From NCBI RefSeq assembly GCF_018257515.1, contig NZ_JAERJR010000006.1, positions 62,001-126,000 on the forward strand: DNA of 64,000 nt, read 5' to 3'. This document shows, one piece after another, positions 15,646-25,507 of this stretch. Every line of letters starts with the position of its first letter. Within the stretch, counting starts at the first letter, position 1. Made by a program: the position numbers and the translations under genes. The stretch comes from Tatumella sp. JGM118 (GTDB lineage: Bacteria > Pseudomonadota > Gammaproteobacteria > Enterobacterales > Enterobacteriaceae). Below the pieces are notes generated by a model. It ran no database searches. It was not told where the DNA came from and saw only the letters and a list, made by a program, of their open reading frames with translations.

Positions 15646-17040
15646 TTAGTGGCTGCTGGCTCTCTGTGTCATCTCTCTGTGAAGAGCAGGCTGACGATTA
15701 TAGCCAAATAAATAATAGAAAAGAGTTAGCATACCGATCCATCCTAACCCGACAACGACTGCCCCGCGTAATTCAGGTTGCATTAGCATGATAATTAATA
15801 CACCAAACATAAACAGCAGTGCCAGTATGGAGCTCAGTGGATATAACGGAACCAGCAGAAGAGTTTTTGCCTTATCCTGAGCGGAAAGCCCGGCACGAAA
15901 CCTGAGCTGAGAGAACAGGATGATGATCCAGGTCCAGATGGAGGCAAAGGTAGATACCGCACTTAACCAGACAAAGACTTCCCCGGGGGCAAGGTAATTC
16001 AGTGCTACTCCGATAAGCAGCATGATGACAGAAAAAGTAATGGCAGGCACCGGGATACCTCGTTTGTTAATCTTTTTGAACACCGGTAGTGCATGACCTT
16101 GTTCTGAAAGATTTAACAGCATACGACCTGTGCTGAAAATACCGCTATTGCAGGACGAAAGCGCAGCAGTAATCACGACAAAATTAATAATTCCGGCAGC
16201 TGAAGGTATACCCATTTTTTCAAAAGTCATTACAAAAGGACTGCCCTGGGTACCAAGTTCATTCCACGGGTAGATAGACATTATGATGAATAAAGCGCCG
16301 ACATAGAAAATAAGGATACGCCAGAAAACAGTATTAACAGCTTTACTTATTGTTTTCTCAGGTTCTTTAGCCTCTCCTGCTGCAATTCCTAACATCTCAA
16401 TACCGCCGTATGAGAACAGGACGAGCGGCAGGGCCATCAGGAGACCACTCACACCTGCCGGAAAAATGCCACCGTGAAGCCATAAGTTATGGATACCGGT
16501 AGCAATACCATGATTCCCTAATCCGAAAATAATCGCACCCAGACCAGAAATGATCATTAGTATAATGGTGACAATCTTTATCATCGCGAACCAGAATTCA
16601 AATTCACCGTAAAATTTTACTGAGAAATAGTTAACGCTGGCCATAATAATGAGAGCCGAACATGCCCAAATCCAGTTAGCCACATCGGGAAACCATACAT
16701 GCATATAAATCCCGACAGCAGTAATTTCTGCCATACAGGTGACTATCCACATAAACCAGTATGTCCAGCCGGTAAGGTAACCCGCCAGTGGACCCAGAAA
16801 ATTCCTGGCATAGCGGCTAAAAGAACCTGACACAGGGTTAGTGATTGCCATTTCACCAAGAGCCCGCATGACGATAAAAATAGCCAGACCACCCACCAGG
16901 TAGCCAATCAGTATGGAGGGACCTGCTATTTTTATTGCAGTGGCAGATCCAAGAAATAATCCGACCCCAATGGCAGCCCCCAAAGCCATAAGACTAAGGT
17001 GACGTCCTTTTAGTCCGCGTTTTAGTTCACCTTGTTGCAT
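15646..17040 (-). CDS. Amino-acid permease (AAT/APC family, ProY-like)
   Basis: 464 residues with 12 predicted membrane segments. The N-terminus (LKRGLKGRHLSLMALGAAIGVGLFLGSA) carries the family helix 1 pattern, and YGGIEMLGIAAGEAKEPEK lies mid-protein. Overall it resembles E. coli ProY and other proline/aromatic/histidine permeases, importing a neutral or basic amino acid with protons. AGGAG precedes the ATG. It stands alone, convergent with cscB. Base composition falls here relative to the sucrose genes, so this gene marks the left end of the AT-richer block. The amino acid transported cannot be inferred. A link to the catabolic operon at 18.5-25 kb is possible but not shown. Confidence 0.85.
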   Translation of the reverse strand: MQQGELKRGLKGRHLSLMALGAAIGVGLFLGSATAIKIAGPSILIGYLVGGLAIFIVMRALGEMAITNPVSGSFSRYARNFLGPLAGYLTGWTYWFMWIVTCMAEITAVGIYMHVWFPDVANWIWACSALIIMASVNYFSVKFYGEFEFWFAMIKIVTIILMIISGLGAIIFGLGNHGIATGIHNLWLHGGIFPAGVSGLLMALPLVLFSYGGIEMLGIAAGEAKEPEKTISKAVNTVFWRILIFYVGALFIIMSIYPWNELGTQGSPFVMTFEKMGIPSAAGIINFVVITAALSSCNSGIFSTGRMLLNLSEQGHALPVFKKINKRGIPVPAITFSVIMLLIGVALNYLAPGEVFVWLSAVSTFASIWTWIIILFSQLRFRAGLSAQDKAKTLLLVPLYPLSSILALLFMFGVLIIMLMQPELRGAVVVGLGWIGMLTLFYYLFGYNRQPALHREMTQRASSH

Positions 17041-17518
17041 AGAAATACATCTCCTGCTTATCGGTTATTGAGTCAATGTGTTTTATATAAGTAAGGTATG
17101 AGTTACTGACAGGGGGTTTCTGAAGCAAGATATAAGCCAGGTATGATTAATTGATTAGTAATATAAGTAATTAATTCCAAGGTGGTTGTGTTATTTTTTG
17201 GCTACTTATTGAGTTCTAAGGTTTTTTGTTTTTTTAAAGTTTAACCGAGGGTGGTTTGTTTTTTTCTTTGGTTTTGTTTTATGTCTGATAACTTTTTATA
17301 TTGCACTCAAATGGTGATTTATAGTTTATTTTGGTGCATAATCTTTCTGTTTTTATTTTATTCAAACGCAAGTTCACCCTTTATTTTAAATAGAGAGTGT
17401 TTATTTTTAATTATAATTTGAGTGAATGATACCATGTGTTCGGATATTCCATGATAGTTTCTATTCAGATTATTGTTGCTATAATCAGAACGCACCTTAC
17501 CCCTTGGCTTGGGTGAAG
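17041..17518. other. AT-rich intergenic region, no gene seen
   Basis: 478 bp, strikingly T-rich between about 17190 and 17450, without a supported reading frame. It separates two minus-strand genes and must contain the promoter of the permease gene. No repeat or RNA gene was recognised. Confidence 0.5.
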
Positions 17519-18418
17519 TCATCCCCTGAACAGCGTGCTGAGTATCTGTTGCAGTAATTTATTTACACCACTCCCCAGCTGTCGTCCGAGTCGTGTGATA
17601 ATGTGGGTTTGCGTTGCGGAGAAAAAGTTATGATGTAATGGCAATGCAACCAGTTGTTTATCCGCCACTTCTTTTTCGACCATAAAGCTGGGTAACAGGG
17701 TGAGCCCACCATCTCTGGCATAGGTTTTCAGCAACATAAGATTATTACATACCAGGGTCGGATCAAGACTAATACCAGTGTCTTCCTCAACGACAGTGAC
17801 TATCTGCCGAATACCATGTGAAACTCTTGTCAATGCAATTCGGTATTGTGTCAGGGTATGCATCTCAATCCGTTCATTTACACATGCTATCGGATGTTCA
17901 GGATGCGCGATAACGCATAACGGATGGATAAATGATTGGTGAGAGCGGAGCTTTGTATCGCGCGCGGGGTTAAAGAGAATTCCGATATGGGCCTCATCTT
18001 CTGCGATAGCACGGATAACCTCATTACTTCCGCAGACCTCAACCTGAATGCGTATACCAGGATAGCGGCAGGAGAATGCAGAGATAATAGTAGATACACT
18101 TTCTATATACCCCTCTCCGATCGCCAGTGTAATGCTTCCCGAGTGTAGCCCGCGTAAGGATTGCAATGAATCCAGTAGCAATTCCTGCTGTGCAACATGC
18201 TGGTGATGATATTCTAATAGCCTTTCTCCCGCCTCTGTCGGGTTTATTCCTCTGCGATGTCGTTCGATTAATGGTGTAAATAACTCCTGTTCCAATTGTG
18301 AGATTTGGCGGCTGACTGCCGATGGCGCTACATTCAGATAGTCAGCCGCTGCTCTCACACTTTTAAGCCTGACAGCTTCGAACAAGTATTTAATTCTGTG
18401 GTCATTGATTCCGCTCAT
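17519..18418 (-). CDS. LysR-family regulator of the divergent catabolic operon
   Basis: 299 residues: an N-terminal winged helix-turn-helix (about 8-67; SVRAAADYLNVAPSAVSRQISQLE) and a periplasmic-binding-like effector domain (about 95-295). Ribosome site AAGGGG. It is transcribed away from the operon starting at 18535, with 116 bp between them, the classic LysR arrangement in which the regulator activates the neighbour when a pathway metabolite binds. A T-N11-A dyad lies directly upstream (18436-18450). The effector is probably a substrate or intermediate of the operon; identity unknown. Composition is lower in GC than the flanking csc and bts loci. Confidence 0.88.
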   Translation of the reverse strand: MSGINDHRIKYLFEAVRLKSVRAAADYLNVAPSAVSRQISQLEQELFTPLIERHRRGINPTEAGERLLEYHHQHVAQQELLLDSLQSLRGLHSGSITLAIGEGYIESVSTIISAFSCRYPGIRIQVEVCGSNEVIRAIAEDEAHIGILFNPARDTKLRSHQSFIHPLCVIAHPEHPIACVNERIEMHTLTQYRIALTRVSHGIRQIVTVVEEDTGISLDPTLVCNNLMLLKTYARDGGLTLLPSFMVEKEVADKQLVALPLHHNFFSATQTHIITRLGRQLGSGVNKLLQQILSTLFRG

Positions 18419-18435
18419 AACACCCCTTATCTGTG

Positions 18436-18450
18436 TTGCTTCAAGCGCAA
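18436..18450. promoter_or_regulatory. Candidate LysR box in the divergent promoter
   Basis: TTGC-N7-GCAA, containing T-N11-A, the generic LysR-type recognition dyad, 18 bp from the regulator start. Two CTATAG copies (18455-18460 and 18496-18501) in the same region may be additional elements. Confidence 0.5.
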
Positions 18451-18534
18451 CAAACTATAGAATTTGTGAATATTGTATGAAATTAACACTGAAGTCTATA
18501 GTGTGGTTAACTTTTATCTGAGAGGTTTGATGAT

Positions 18535-19308
18535 ATGTTATGGGACTTAATTCGGGAACAGGCTGTGGGGATGTTAAGCATTAATCCACGACTGTCTGAT
18601 TACCTCAATTCTTACATTCTCGATTTTGACGATTTCAATGATGCTCTGGCATTCCATGTAGCAGAGCATCTGGGTAAACAAGTCCGTCAGATTGATATTA
18701 AATGCTGGTTCTCAGAAGTTCTCGCTGCAAACCCTTCAATTTACCAGGCCACTGAAAAAGATATTTTAAAATTAGTTACCGTTAATCCTGCATGTCCGGA
18801 TGAATTAACCGGGTTATTAACTTCCCGTGGAATAATCGCAGCGGCAGCACAACGCATTTCTCACTGTATTTATCTGACGGGGGATGTGCGTAGCGCAGCT
18901 TTGGTACAGAGTTGGATTGCTTTGCAAATGAATATTGATATTCATCCTGCCGCAGTCTTAGGTGCCGGGTTATTTATTGACCATGGGATAGGGATTGTGA
19001 TCGGTGAAACGGCCATCGTCGAGGATGATGTCAGCATCTGGCATGGCGTCACTTTGGGCAGCACGCTCAGAGAAGCAGGTGACAGGCATCCAAAAATAAG
19101 AAGGGGCGCTCTGCTATGCGCCGGCTCGTCGGTGCTGGGCAACATTGAAATCGGCGAAGGCGCGATAGTTGCTGCAAATGCAGTCGTCACGAAAACGGTT
19201 CCCGCAAAAGTTATTGTCGCCGGGTGTCCCGGTAAAGTACTGGGAGCAGTCCCGGATGAGCTGAATACTCTTACATCAAAGACAGTTAAAAATAAGGAAT
19301 TTTCATGA
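18535..19308 (+). CDS. Serine acetyltransferase-like hexapeptide-repeat O-acetyltransferase
   Basis: 257 residues. The C-terminal two thirds form a left-handed beta-helix with CysE-type motifs: DIHPAA, DHGIGIVIGE, a GDRHPKI loop and the closing VIVAGCPGKVLG. The His of DHG and the His of GDRHPKI correspond to the catalytic His residues of CysE. The N-terminal helical region (1-110) matches the CysE N-domain loosely. CysE makes O-acetylserine for cysteine synthesis; here the gene leads a catabolic-looking operon and lacks a neighbouring cysteine synthase, so it may acetylate a hydroxylated substrate other than serine. It overlaps the next gene by 4 bp (ATGA), indicating translational coupling. 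The family is sure, the substrate open. Confidence 0.8.
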   Translation: MLWDLIREQAVGMLSINPRLSDYLNSYILDFDDFNDALAFHVAEHLGKQVRQIDIKCWFSEVLAANPSIYQATEKDILKLVTVNPACPDELTGLLTSRGIIAAAAQRISHCIYLTGDVRSAALVQSWIALQMNIDIHPAAVLGAGLFIDHGIGIVIGETAIVEDDVSIWHGVTLGSTLREAGDRHPKIRRGALLCAGSSVLGNIEIGEGAIVAANAVVTKTVPAKVIVAGCPGKVLGAVPDELNTLTSKTVKNKEFS

Positions 19309-20192
19309 CAGTCCCGAACCAGAAACGTTTCGGTATCGATCATCCTTTGGTTACCGTCAAAGACCATGCGAGTGCGCTTGAAGGGTATATGAAAATGGGA
19401 TTCGCACCTTCTCCCGTCAGTTATCACCCGTGGGGTACGGTGACATCGCTTATGATGTTTCCGGATAATTTTATTGAACTTATCGGTGTTGATGACCCTG
19501 CTAAATTCGGAACGAATGCTGTTGATGGATTTTGTTTCGGACGCCAGCTGGACTCCTTCCTCTCACGGGATCAGGAAGGAATTTATCTTGTTGCTCTACA
19601 TAGTAAAAATGCCAACGCCGATGATGAATTTCTCCGAAATCAGGGATTAGAAGGGCAAGGGAGGATCGATTTTCGACGTAAAATGACTCTTCCGGACGGG
19701 ACTCCTGATGAAGCTGTGGTTTCGCTGGGACTGTTTGTTGATCCAGAACTGCCGGATGCCTCAAACTTTATCTGTCAGCAACATAGACCTGAACTTATAT
19801 GGGTACCTGGCTGGCAGAACCATCCGAATGGCGTCAATGGCATCACGGCAGTGACCTACCTGGCAGAACCTTCCGAGCTGTCCGGGCGGTGGCGGGCTAT
19901 TTACGGAGACCGCGTCACCTTAGATGACGGGGTTCTGACTGCCGATACCGGATGCGGAATTCTTCGTGCGATGAATGCCGCTACAGTAGAACGTTACTAC
20001 CCGGGCATTCCCTTACCTTCCGGAAAATCTAATGAGCCTCACGGGATAGCTATCTCTATGAGCACGAAAACACCCGATGTGCTTAAGGAAATATTGACGT
20101 TACAAAATATACCCTTCACGACGATCAATGGCAGCATCGTGGTTGCTCCGGAATGGACAGGTAATGTCATTTTCGAATTCCATGAATATTAA
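19305..20192 (+). CDS. VOC-superfamily (glyoxalase-like) protein
   Basis: 295 residues with the glyoxalase-like two-module layout: FGIDHPLVTVKD at about 9-20 opens the first module, FPDNFIELIG (about 52-61) supplies a Glu ligand, and a second module starts near 175 (NGVNGITAVTYLAE). VOC proteins bind a metal and catalyse isomerisation, dioxygenation or lyase chemistry, or act as sequestering proteins. The overlap with the preceding acetyltransferase (ATGA) and the close spacing to the dehydrogenase (15 bp) put it in one operon. Ribosome site AAGGA lies inside the upstream gene. The exact chemistry is unknown. Confidence 0.75.
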   Translation: MTVPNQKRFGIDHPLVTVKDHASALEGYMKMGFAPSPVSYHPWGTVTSLMMFPDNFIELIGVDDPAKFGTNAVDGFCFGRQLDSFLSRDQEGIYLVALHSKNANADDEFLRNQGLEGQGRIDFRRKMTLPDGTPDEAVVSLGLFVDPELPDASNFICQQHRPELIWVPGWQNHPNGVNGITAVTYLAEPSELSGRWRAIYGDRVTLDDGVLTADTGCGILRAMNAATVERYYPGIPLPSGKSNEPHGIAISMSTKTPDVLKEILTLQNIPFTTINGSIVVAPEWTGNVIFEFHEY

Positions 20193-20207
20193 TAAACAGG
20201 GGGAAGT

Positions 20208-21098
20208 ATGTCCGGAAATATCGGTGTCATTGGATTAGGTAATATGGGTGCAGGTATGGCATCCACACTGCATAAAAAAGGTTTTTCTGTCATTGGTTAC
20301 GATCTATCTGAACAGGCAAGAGGCCGTCTGCAGGAAAAGGGGGTTTCTTGTGTTGATAGCTGTGAAACATTATTAAAACAGGTCAGTATTGTCATCCTTT
20401 CCTTACCTAAATCTGAGCATGTTGAAGCTGTCTGTCTGAAGGAGGGCGGGATTGGCACGTATGGTCAGCCAGGCTTAATTGTTATCGACACAACGACTTC
20501 TACCCCGGAAGTCAGTCGGCGGGTAGCCTGCTGCCTCAAAGAAAAAGGGATAGGGTTCGTTGATGCGCCTGTCTCTGGCGGTCCGGCAGGTGCTGCCGCC
20601 GGAACGATGGCAATGGTTATTGGGGCAGAAGATGAACAACTGAATAAAATTATGCCGGTTTTAAAGGCAATGAGCAGCACTCAAATTCATATTGGCAGTT
20701 GCGGTGCAGGTAATGTTGCAAAAATTGCTAATAATTTGCTTTGTGCGACTCATCTAATTGCTACGGCAGAAGCCCTCTCGATGGCAGCAAAAGCCGGGGT
20801 CGATCCGCAAAAAGTGTTGAACGGTATCAATGCCGGTTCGGGGAGTAGTTCGGTCAGCAAAGTCTCGTTTGAAAAATGGATCCTGAATAAAGCTTATGAT
20901 TCAGGATTCACAATGGCGTTGATGCGTAAAGATGTCGGGCTGGCAAACACGCTGGCTGAACAGTTAGACCTTCATTTACCGCTATCTTCTTTTGTCGGTC
21001 AGCAGTGGCATAAAAGTATTGCCACTATTCCGGATAATGAAGACTTCAATTATATCGTTACCCAGACAGATGAAAGTCTATTTTCCCGTGGAGAATAA
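20208..21098 (+). CDS. 3-hydroxyisobutyrate/tartronate-semialdehyde reductase-type dehydrogenase
   Basis: 296 residues of the beta-hydroxyacid dehydrogenase family: Rossmann motif GVIGLGNMGAGMA (5-17), substrate motif DAPVSGGPAGAAAGT (about 117-131), and the catalytic Lys172 in KIANNLLCAT. Members interconvert a 3-hydroxy acid and the matching semialdehyde with NAD(P). The following gene is an aldehyde dehydrogenase, so the pair could oxidise a hydroxy acid through its semialdehyde to a carboxylate. Strong ribosome site AGGGGGAAG. Third gene of the LysR-linked operon. The specific 3-hydroxy acid is not identifiable. Confidence 0.85.
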   Translation: MSGNIGVIGLGNMGAGMASTLHKKGFSVIGYDLSEQARGRLQEKGVSCVDSCETLLKQVSIVILSLPKSEHVEAVCLKEGGIGTYGQPGLIVIDTTTSTPEVSRRVACCLKEKGIGFVDAPVSGGPAGAAAGTMAMVIGAEDEQLNKIMPVLKAMSSTQIHIGSCGAGNVAKIANNLLCATHLIATAEALSMAAKAGVDPQKVLNGINAGSGSSSVSKVSFEKWILNKAYDSGFTMALMRKDVGLANTLAEQLDLHLPLSSFVGQQWHKSIATIPDNEDFNYIVTQTDESLFSRGE

Positions 21099-21102
21099 TC
21101 TA

Positions 21103-22620
21103 ATGAATAATGAAAGACTTCAGCAATTACTTGCCAATTACTTACCCGCAGAATACGGTGTTGCCAGTTTAGTGGGGGGGCAATTTATTCGTGGTAACGG
21201 TGAAATAATCAGAGTCCGGAAAGCACATGATGGTAGTGAGCTTTATTCATACCGCGATGCAGATGAAACATTAATCCCTCAACTCGCCGATGCCACAAAA
21301 AATGCCGGTACCGCCTGGTGGGCGCTGACCGCTCAGGCCCGGGGGCGGATAATGTATCAGATTGGAGCGGAGGTTCGTAAGGAAGCTGCCAATATCGCAG
21401 AAATTGAAGCCATTGCTTCAAACAAGCCGGTCAGGGATGCTATCGGTGAAGTACAGAAAGTCGCAGAGATGTTTGAATATTATGCCGGCTGGACAGATAA
21501 ACTCCATGGAGAAGTGATTCCTGTACCTACCACACATCTTAATTATGTCACTTATGAACCTCTGGGGACAGTTTTGCAAATCACTCCCTGGAACGCTCCT
21601 GTGTTTACAGCGGGCTGGCAGATAGCACCTGCAATTGCTGCAGGGAATGCGGTGATCCTTAAGCCGTCAGAACTCACATGTTTAACCTCTTTGGTACTGG
21701 GCGTTCTGATCGAAAAGGCTGGGGCACCAAAAGGCCTGGTCAATATTGTTGCAGGATATGGACATACTATAGGCCAGTCACTCATTGCAAAAGCACCTAT
21801 CCGTAAGGTTGTCTTTGTCGGTTCTCCTGCTACCGGACGTCATATTGCTGTAGCCGCAGCGCAACGTTGTATTCCTGCGGTGCTCGAACTCGGGGGGAAA
21901 TCGGCCAATATTATTTTTGATGATGCAGATTGGGATAAAGCATTGCGCGGAGCCCAGGGAGCCATTTTTGGTGGGGCAGGGCAGAGTTGTGTTTCCGGCT
22001 CCCGGTTACTTATCCAGGAAAATATTTATCATATGTTTGTAGCAGATATGGCGACAGCCTCTGCAAAATTTAAAGTCGGTAATCCGGAAGACTCTGAGAC
22101 TCAGATTGGCCCGATTAATAACGAAAAACAATATAAGCATGTCTGTAATATGCTTAATAAAGCCAAAAATGAAGGCGCTGTAGTTGCCGGAGAATTTACT
22201 GTTCCGGTACCGGACTCTGAGGGGTTCTATATTAATCCAACGATTCTGACAGGGCACAATGACATGTATGTCGCACAGGAAGAAATTTTTGGGCCAGTCG
22301 TTGTTGCAATCCCTTTTAAGGATGAAGCCGATGCTATCCGGATCGCTAACGAAAGCCGTTTTGGTCTGGCCGGGGCTGTATGGACGAAGGATGTTGGTCG
22401 GGCTCATCGTGTTGCGAAGCAAATTAAAGCAGGGACTTTCTGGATTAACGGTTATAAAACTATCAATGTCAGTTCACCTTTCGGAGGATACGGCGAGAGT
22501 GGATACGGGCGTTCTTCCGGGCTTGAAGCCTTGCGGGAGTATAGTGAGGTTAAAAGTGTTTGGGTAGAAACTGCTGAAAACCCGCTGGTTAATTTCGGCT
22601 ACGGGGCACAGGAGAAATAA
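21103..22620 (+). CDS. NAD(P)-dependent aldehyde dehydrogenase
   Basis: 505 residues, full ALDH-superfamily length. Visible motifs: ITPWNAPV (oxyanion Asn), KPSE (cofactor), ELGGKSANIIF (general-base Glu) and GAGQSCVSGSR with catalytic Cys296. The ATG at 21103 lies 4 bp after the dehydrogenase stop; a start further upstream at 20992 would overlap it by more than 100 bp and is rejected. Closest in style to betaine-aldehyde or gamma-aminobutyraldehyde dehydrogenases; no CoA-dependent MmsA-type features were noticed. It probably oxidises the semialdehyde made by the preceding enzyme. Substrate inferred from context only. Confidence 0.88.
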   Translation: MNNERLQQLLANYLPAEYGVASLVGGQFIRGNGEIIRVRKAHDGSELYSYRDADETLIPQLADATKNAGTAWWALTAQARGRIMYQIGAEVRKEAANIAEIEAIASNKPVRDAIGEVQKVAEMFEYYAGWTDKLHGEVIPVPTTHLNYVTYEPLGTVLQITPWNAPVFTAGWQIAPAIAAGNAVILKPSELTCLTSLVLGVLIEKAGAPKGLVNIVAGYGHTIGQSLIAKAPIRKVVFVGSPATGRHIAVAAAQRCIPAVLELGGKSANIIFDDADWDKALRGAQGAIFGGAGQSCVSGSRLLIQENIYHMFVADMATASAKFKVGNPEDSETQIGPINNEKQYKHVCNMLNKAKNEGAVVAGEFTVPVPDSEGFYINPTILTGHNDMYVAQEEIFGPVVVAIPFKDEADAIRIANESRFGLAGAVWTKDVGRAHRVAKQIKAGTFWINGYKTINVSSPFGGYGESGYGRSSGLEALREYSEVKSVWVETAENPLVNFGYGAQEK

Positions 22621-22624
22621 ACCC

Positions 22625-23788
22625 ATGACAATCCCCACAGAACTTATTGCCGAGGCAATTTCCTGGAGACATGAATTTCATGCTAACCCTGAACTTGCCT
22701 ATGAGGAATACCGGACATCGGCACGAATTGCTGAGTTACTGAAAAGTTTTGGTCTGGAAGTGAAGGTCGGGATAGGGGGGACCGGTGTTGTAGGTACGCT
22801 TCGTCATGGTCAGGGGCCATCCGTGGGTCTCAGGGCTGATATTGATGCCCTGCCTCTTGACGAGTTAGGGAGTATTTCTTATCGCTCCCTGACGCCAGGA
22901 TGTATGCATGCGTGTGGTCATGATGGACATACGGCCATATTACTGGCTACTGCAAAATTGTTAAGTGAAACGCTGGATTTTCATGGCACGCTATATTTTA
23001 TTTTCCAGCCAGCGGAAGAGGGGCTTGCCGGGGCGAAAGCGATGATTGACGATGGTCTGTTTACTGACTTCCCGATGGACAGTATCTATAGTTTGCATAA
23101 CTGGCCAGGTCTCGATGTCGGTTACGCCGGCATCAATGAAGGCGCGATGATGGCTTCGCTGGATACCTTCGATATAACAATCACAGGTAAGGGATGTCAT
23201 GCAGCGATGCCTGAATGCGGGACAGATAGCATATTGGTTGCAGCTGAGCTGGTCCAGCGATTGAATACGATTGTTTCGCGTCAGTTATCGCCGTTATCAA
23301 ATGCCGTGCTGAGTATTACCCAGATACATGCCGGAGATGCATACAATATCTTACCTGAGAAGGTTGTCCTCCGTGGCACTGTACGATGCCTGCAACCAGA
23401 AACGCGTGAAGTGATTGAAAATTTAATAAGTAAGGCAGTAGCTTCAGTAGAAAAACAAGGAGAGGTCAGTACGCATTTCTGTTTTACCCGGGGGTATCCT
23501 GTAACACTTAATCACAGCAAAGAAGCAGATAACGTCCGTAAAGCGGTGATCATGGCGCGTGGTGAGTCGCGGGTTCGCTGGAATATACATCCATCTATGG
23601 CCTCTGAAGATTTCTCTTACATGCTGGAGAGCTGTAAAGGGGCTTATTTTTGGTTGGGAGCCCGGGGAGAAGATGTGAGCACTCATTATCCATTGCACAG
23701 CCCGTATTATGATTTTAATGATAATATTATAGAAGATGGTATTGCTATCTGGCAGGCCCTGGTAAGCAACCTGCTCAGTAAAGTATAA
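22625..23788 (+). CDS. M20-family amidohydrolase (hippurate/N-acyl-amino-acid hydrolase type)
   Basis: 387 residues of the M20D group. Metal-site motifs are intact: RADIDALPL (about 75-83), HACGHDGHTA (97-106), PAEEG (about 133-137) and a C-terminal His in HPSMASEDFSY. This group removes the acyl group from N-acyl amino acids such as hippurate, N-acetyl amino acids, indole-acetyl conjugates or aminobenzoyl-glutamate. GGAG lies 10 bp before the ATG, inside the end of the ALDH gene. It is the last gene of the tight operon. The presence of an N-acyl hydrolase, a DUF3100 membrane protein and a second M20 enzyme suggests that the block imports and degrades an amide-linked compound. Confidence 0.87.
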   Translation: MTIPTELIAEAISWRHEFHANPELAYEEYRTSARIAELLKSFGLEVKVGIGGTGVVGTLRHGQGPSVGLRADIDALPLDELGSISYRSLTPGCMHACGHDGHTAILLATAKLLSETLDFHGTLYFIFQPAEEGLAGAKAMIDDGLFTDFPMDSIYSLHNWPGLDVGYAGINEGAMMASLDTFDITITGKGCHAAMPECGTDSILVAAELVQRLNTIVSRQLSPLSNAVLSITQIHAGDAYNILPEKVVLRGTVRCLQPETREVIENLISKAVASVEKQGEVSTHFCFTRGYPVTLNHSKEADNVRKAVIMARGESRVRWNIHPSMASEDFSYMLESCKGAYFWLGARGEDVSTHYPLHSPYYDFNDNIIEDGIAIWQALVSNLLSKV

Positions 23789-24109
23789 GACTTTATTCTT
23801 ATGCCTAAGGGTTTGTGTATTTGATAAATGCCATGTGAAAACATAAAAAATAACATTAACTACGTTAATTTCTGTATTTTTGCATAAGGAAGGTGATTTC
23901 GTCAGGGAGGGAACCCTTTGTTCTGTTTTTTCGTGTTTTGTTTATAATATTACCTTATGCATTTACTTGTGTTCTGATTTTAGCAACAAACGAACTCCCT
24001 GGCTCGATTGTTATTTATTACCCTCTCACGTAGCTTTTATAAATGTTAAATCTTATTGATGCACGCTACGAATATAACGTGACGACCCAGGTCGGGGGGG
24101 AGATAGTAA
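23789..24109. other. AT-rich intergenic region before the DUF3100 gene
   Basis: 321 bp without a supported reading frame. The gap is large enough for a separate promoter for the DUF3100 gene, so that gene may not be part of the same transcript. Nothing else was recognised. Confidence 0.5.
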
Positions 24110-25441
24110 ATGACTCATTTGGTTTGTAATCGATTAAATGCTTCTAAGCATCTTTCAACTTCGTTTGTTCTTTTTTGTTGGGCAGTTGTGGTTTTGGTTA
24201 TCTCTGAATTAATAGGTCCTGTTGCTTTTAATATTCTCAGTATTAAATTCATGCTCCTCCCTATGATTTGGGCTCTGATCGCAGGCGCACTGGTTGGAAT
24301 TGCAGGAAACAAATTTAAATATCCTTTACTTATCAGAACAGAACACCAAAATCTGGCATCTGAATTATTACAGCCAGCATTGCTTTTTTTTACGGCTAAA
24401 CTCGGGTTGGTAGTAGGGCAGGAAATTCCTGTAATTATTTCAGCAGGATGGGCTCTGTTATTTCAGGAGTTTGGTCATTTCCTGGGGACTATCATACTTG
24501 GGATGCCATTAGCATTATTGTTAGGTATCAAACGGGAGGCAATTGGAGCAACCTTCTCTGTCGGGCGTGAACCTAATTTAGCAATTATTAGTGAAAGATA
24601 TGGGATGAACTCTCCTGAAGGAAGAGGAGTGATGGCTGAATATATTACAGGCACTTTACTCGGTTCTGTTTTTATTTCAATTGTGGCAGGTATTATGACC
24701 AGCCTGCACTTATTCGATCCCCGCTCACTGGCCATGGCATCCGGGGTGGGATCCGGAAGTATGATGGCTGCCGCTTCAGGAACAATTGCAGCACAATCAG
24801 ATGCGAAAAGTGCTCAAGATATTATGGCATTGGCTGCAGCATCTAATCTCATAACCAGTACTTTCGGGACATATTTCACTCTATTTATTTCATTACCACT
24901 CGCCATTTTCGCCTATAAATTTCTTGAGCCTATATTAGGGCGGGGTAGCCGTATAGATGAAAAGAATAGCCAGTTAAGTGAGAGTGAGAATCTCCTGCAG
25001 GGAAACACTAAACTGTCATGGAGATGGAAAATACTGGCCTGGAGCATGACAGCGGTTCTGTCCTTACTTTCAGGGTTTATCGGGTCGCATCAGGTATCAT
25101 TGACAATGGTTGTGGGGTGTTTACTTCTGGTAATTATTTCAATACTTGGGGATTGTATTTATATTTTATTAAGAGGGAAAATCCCATCTGTTTGCATAGT
25201 TTCTTTAATTGCAATGTTGATTACTTCGCCATGGTGCCCATGGGCAAAATATATTTTATCATTTACCGGAAGTCTAAATACATTGTTTATCATAACACCA
25301 ATGTTAACTCTGGCCGGTTTATCGATAGCACGAGATTTATCTGAGTTCAGGAAGCTTGGCTGGAGGATAATTGTAGTGTCCTTAATGTCTAACCTGGGTA
25401 CTTTCGTTGGTTCTGCTGCCATCGCTGAAATCTTTCTCTAG
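24110..25441 (+). CDS. DUF3100-family membrane protein, probable transporter
   Basis: 443 residues and about 11-12 hydrophobic segments. The N-terminal pattern SELIGP...LLPMIWALIAG, the acidic-flanked VGREPNLAIISERYG loop and GVGSGSMMAAASG are the motifs I associate with DUF3100 proteins. The family is uncharacterised but is often found beside M20 amidohydrolase genes, so it is usually guessed to be a permease for their substrates. A strong GGGGGGAG ribosome site precedes the ATG. It follows the amidohydrolase in the same direction and faces a second M20 gene across a shared terminator. AT-rich codon use. Transport role is inference. Confidence 0.8.
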   Translation: MTHLVCNRLNASKHLSTSFVLFCWAVVVLVISELIGPVAFNILSIKFMLLPMIWALIAGALVGIAGNKFKYPLLIRTEHQNLASELLQPALLFFTAKLGLVVGQEIPVIISAGWALLFQEFGHFLGTIILGMPLALLLGIKREAIGATFSVGREPNLAIISERYGMNSPEGRGVMAEYITGTLLGSVFISIVAGIMTSLHLFDPRSLAMASGVGSGSMMAAASGTIAAQSDAKSAQDIMALAAASNLITSTFGTYFTLFISLPLAIFAYKFLEPILGRGSRIDEKNSQLSESENLLQGNTKLSWRWKILAWSMTAVLSLLSGFIGSHQVSLTMVVGCLLLVIISILGDCIYILLRGKIPSVCIVSLIAMLITSPWCPWAKYILSFTGSLNTLFIITPMLTLAGLSIARDLSEFRKLGWRIIVVSLMSNLGTFVGSAAIAEIFL

Positions 25442-25466
25442 TTACTGTGGAGAGTGAATGACTCAG

Positions 25467-25504
25467 AATGAGATACCCTCGACATATTTTGAGGGTATCT
25501 CATT
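25467..25504. terminator. Bidirectional intrinsic terminator
   Basis: Perfect 14-bp arms (25467-25480 and 25491-25504; AATGAGATACCCTC and its complement) with a 10-base loop between two convergent genes. The A/T ends of the stem provide short U-runs in either direction. Confidence 0.85.
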
Positions 25505-25507
25505 AAT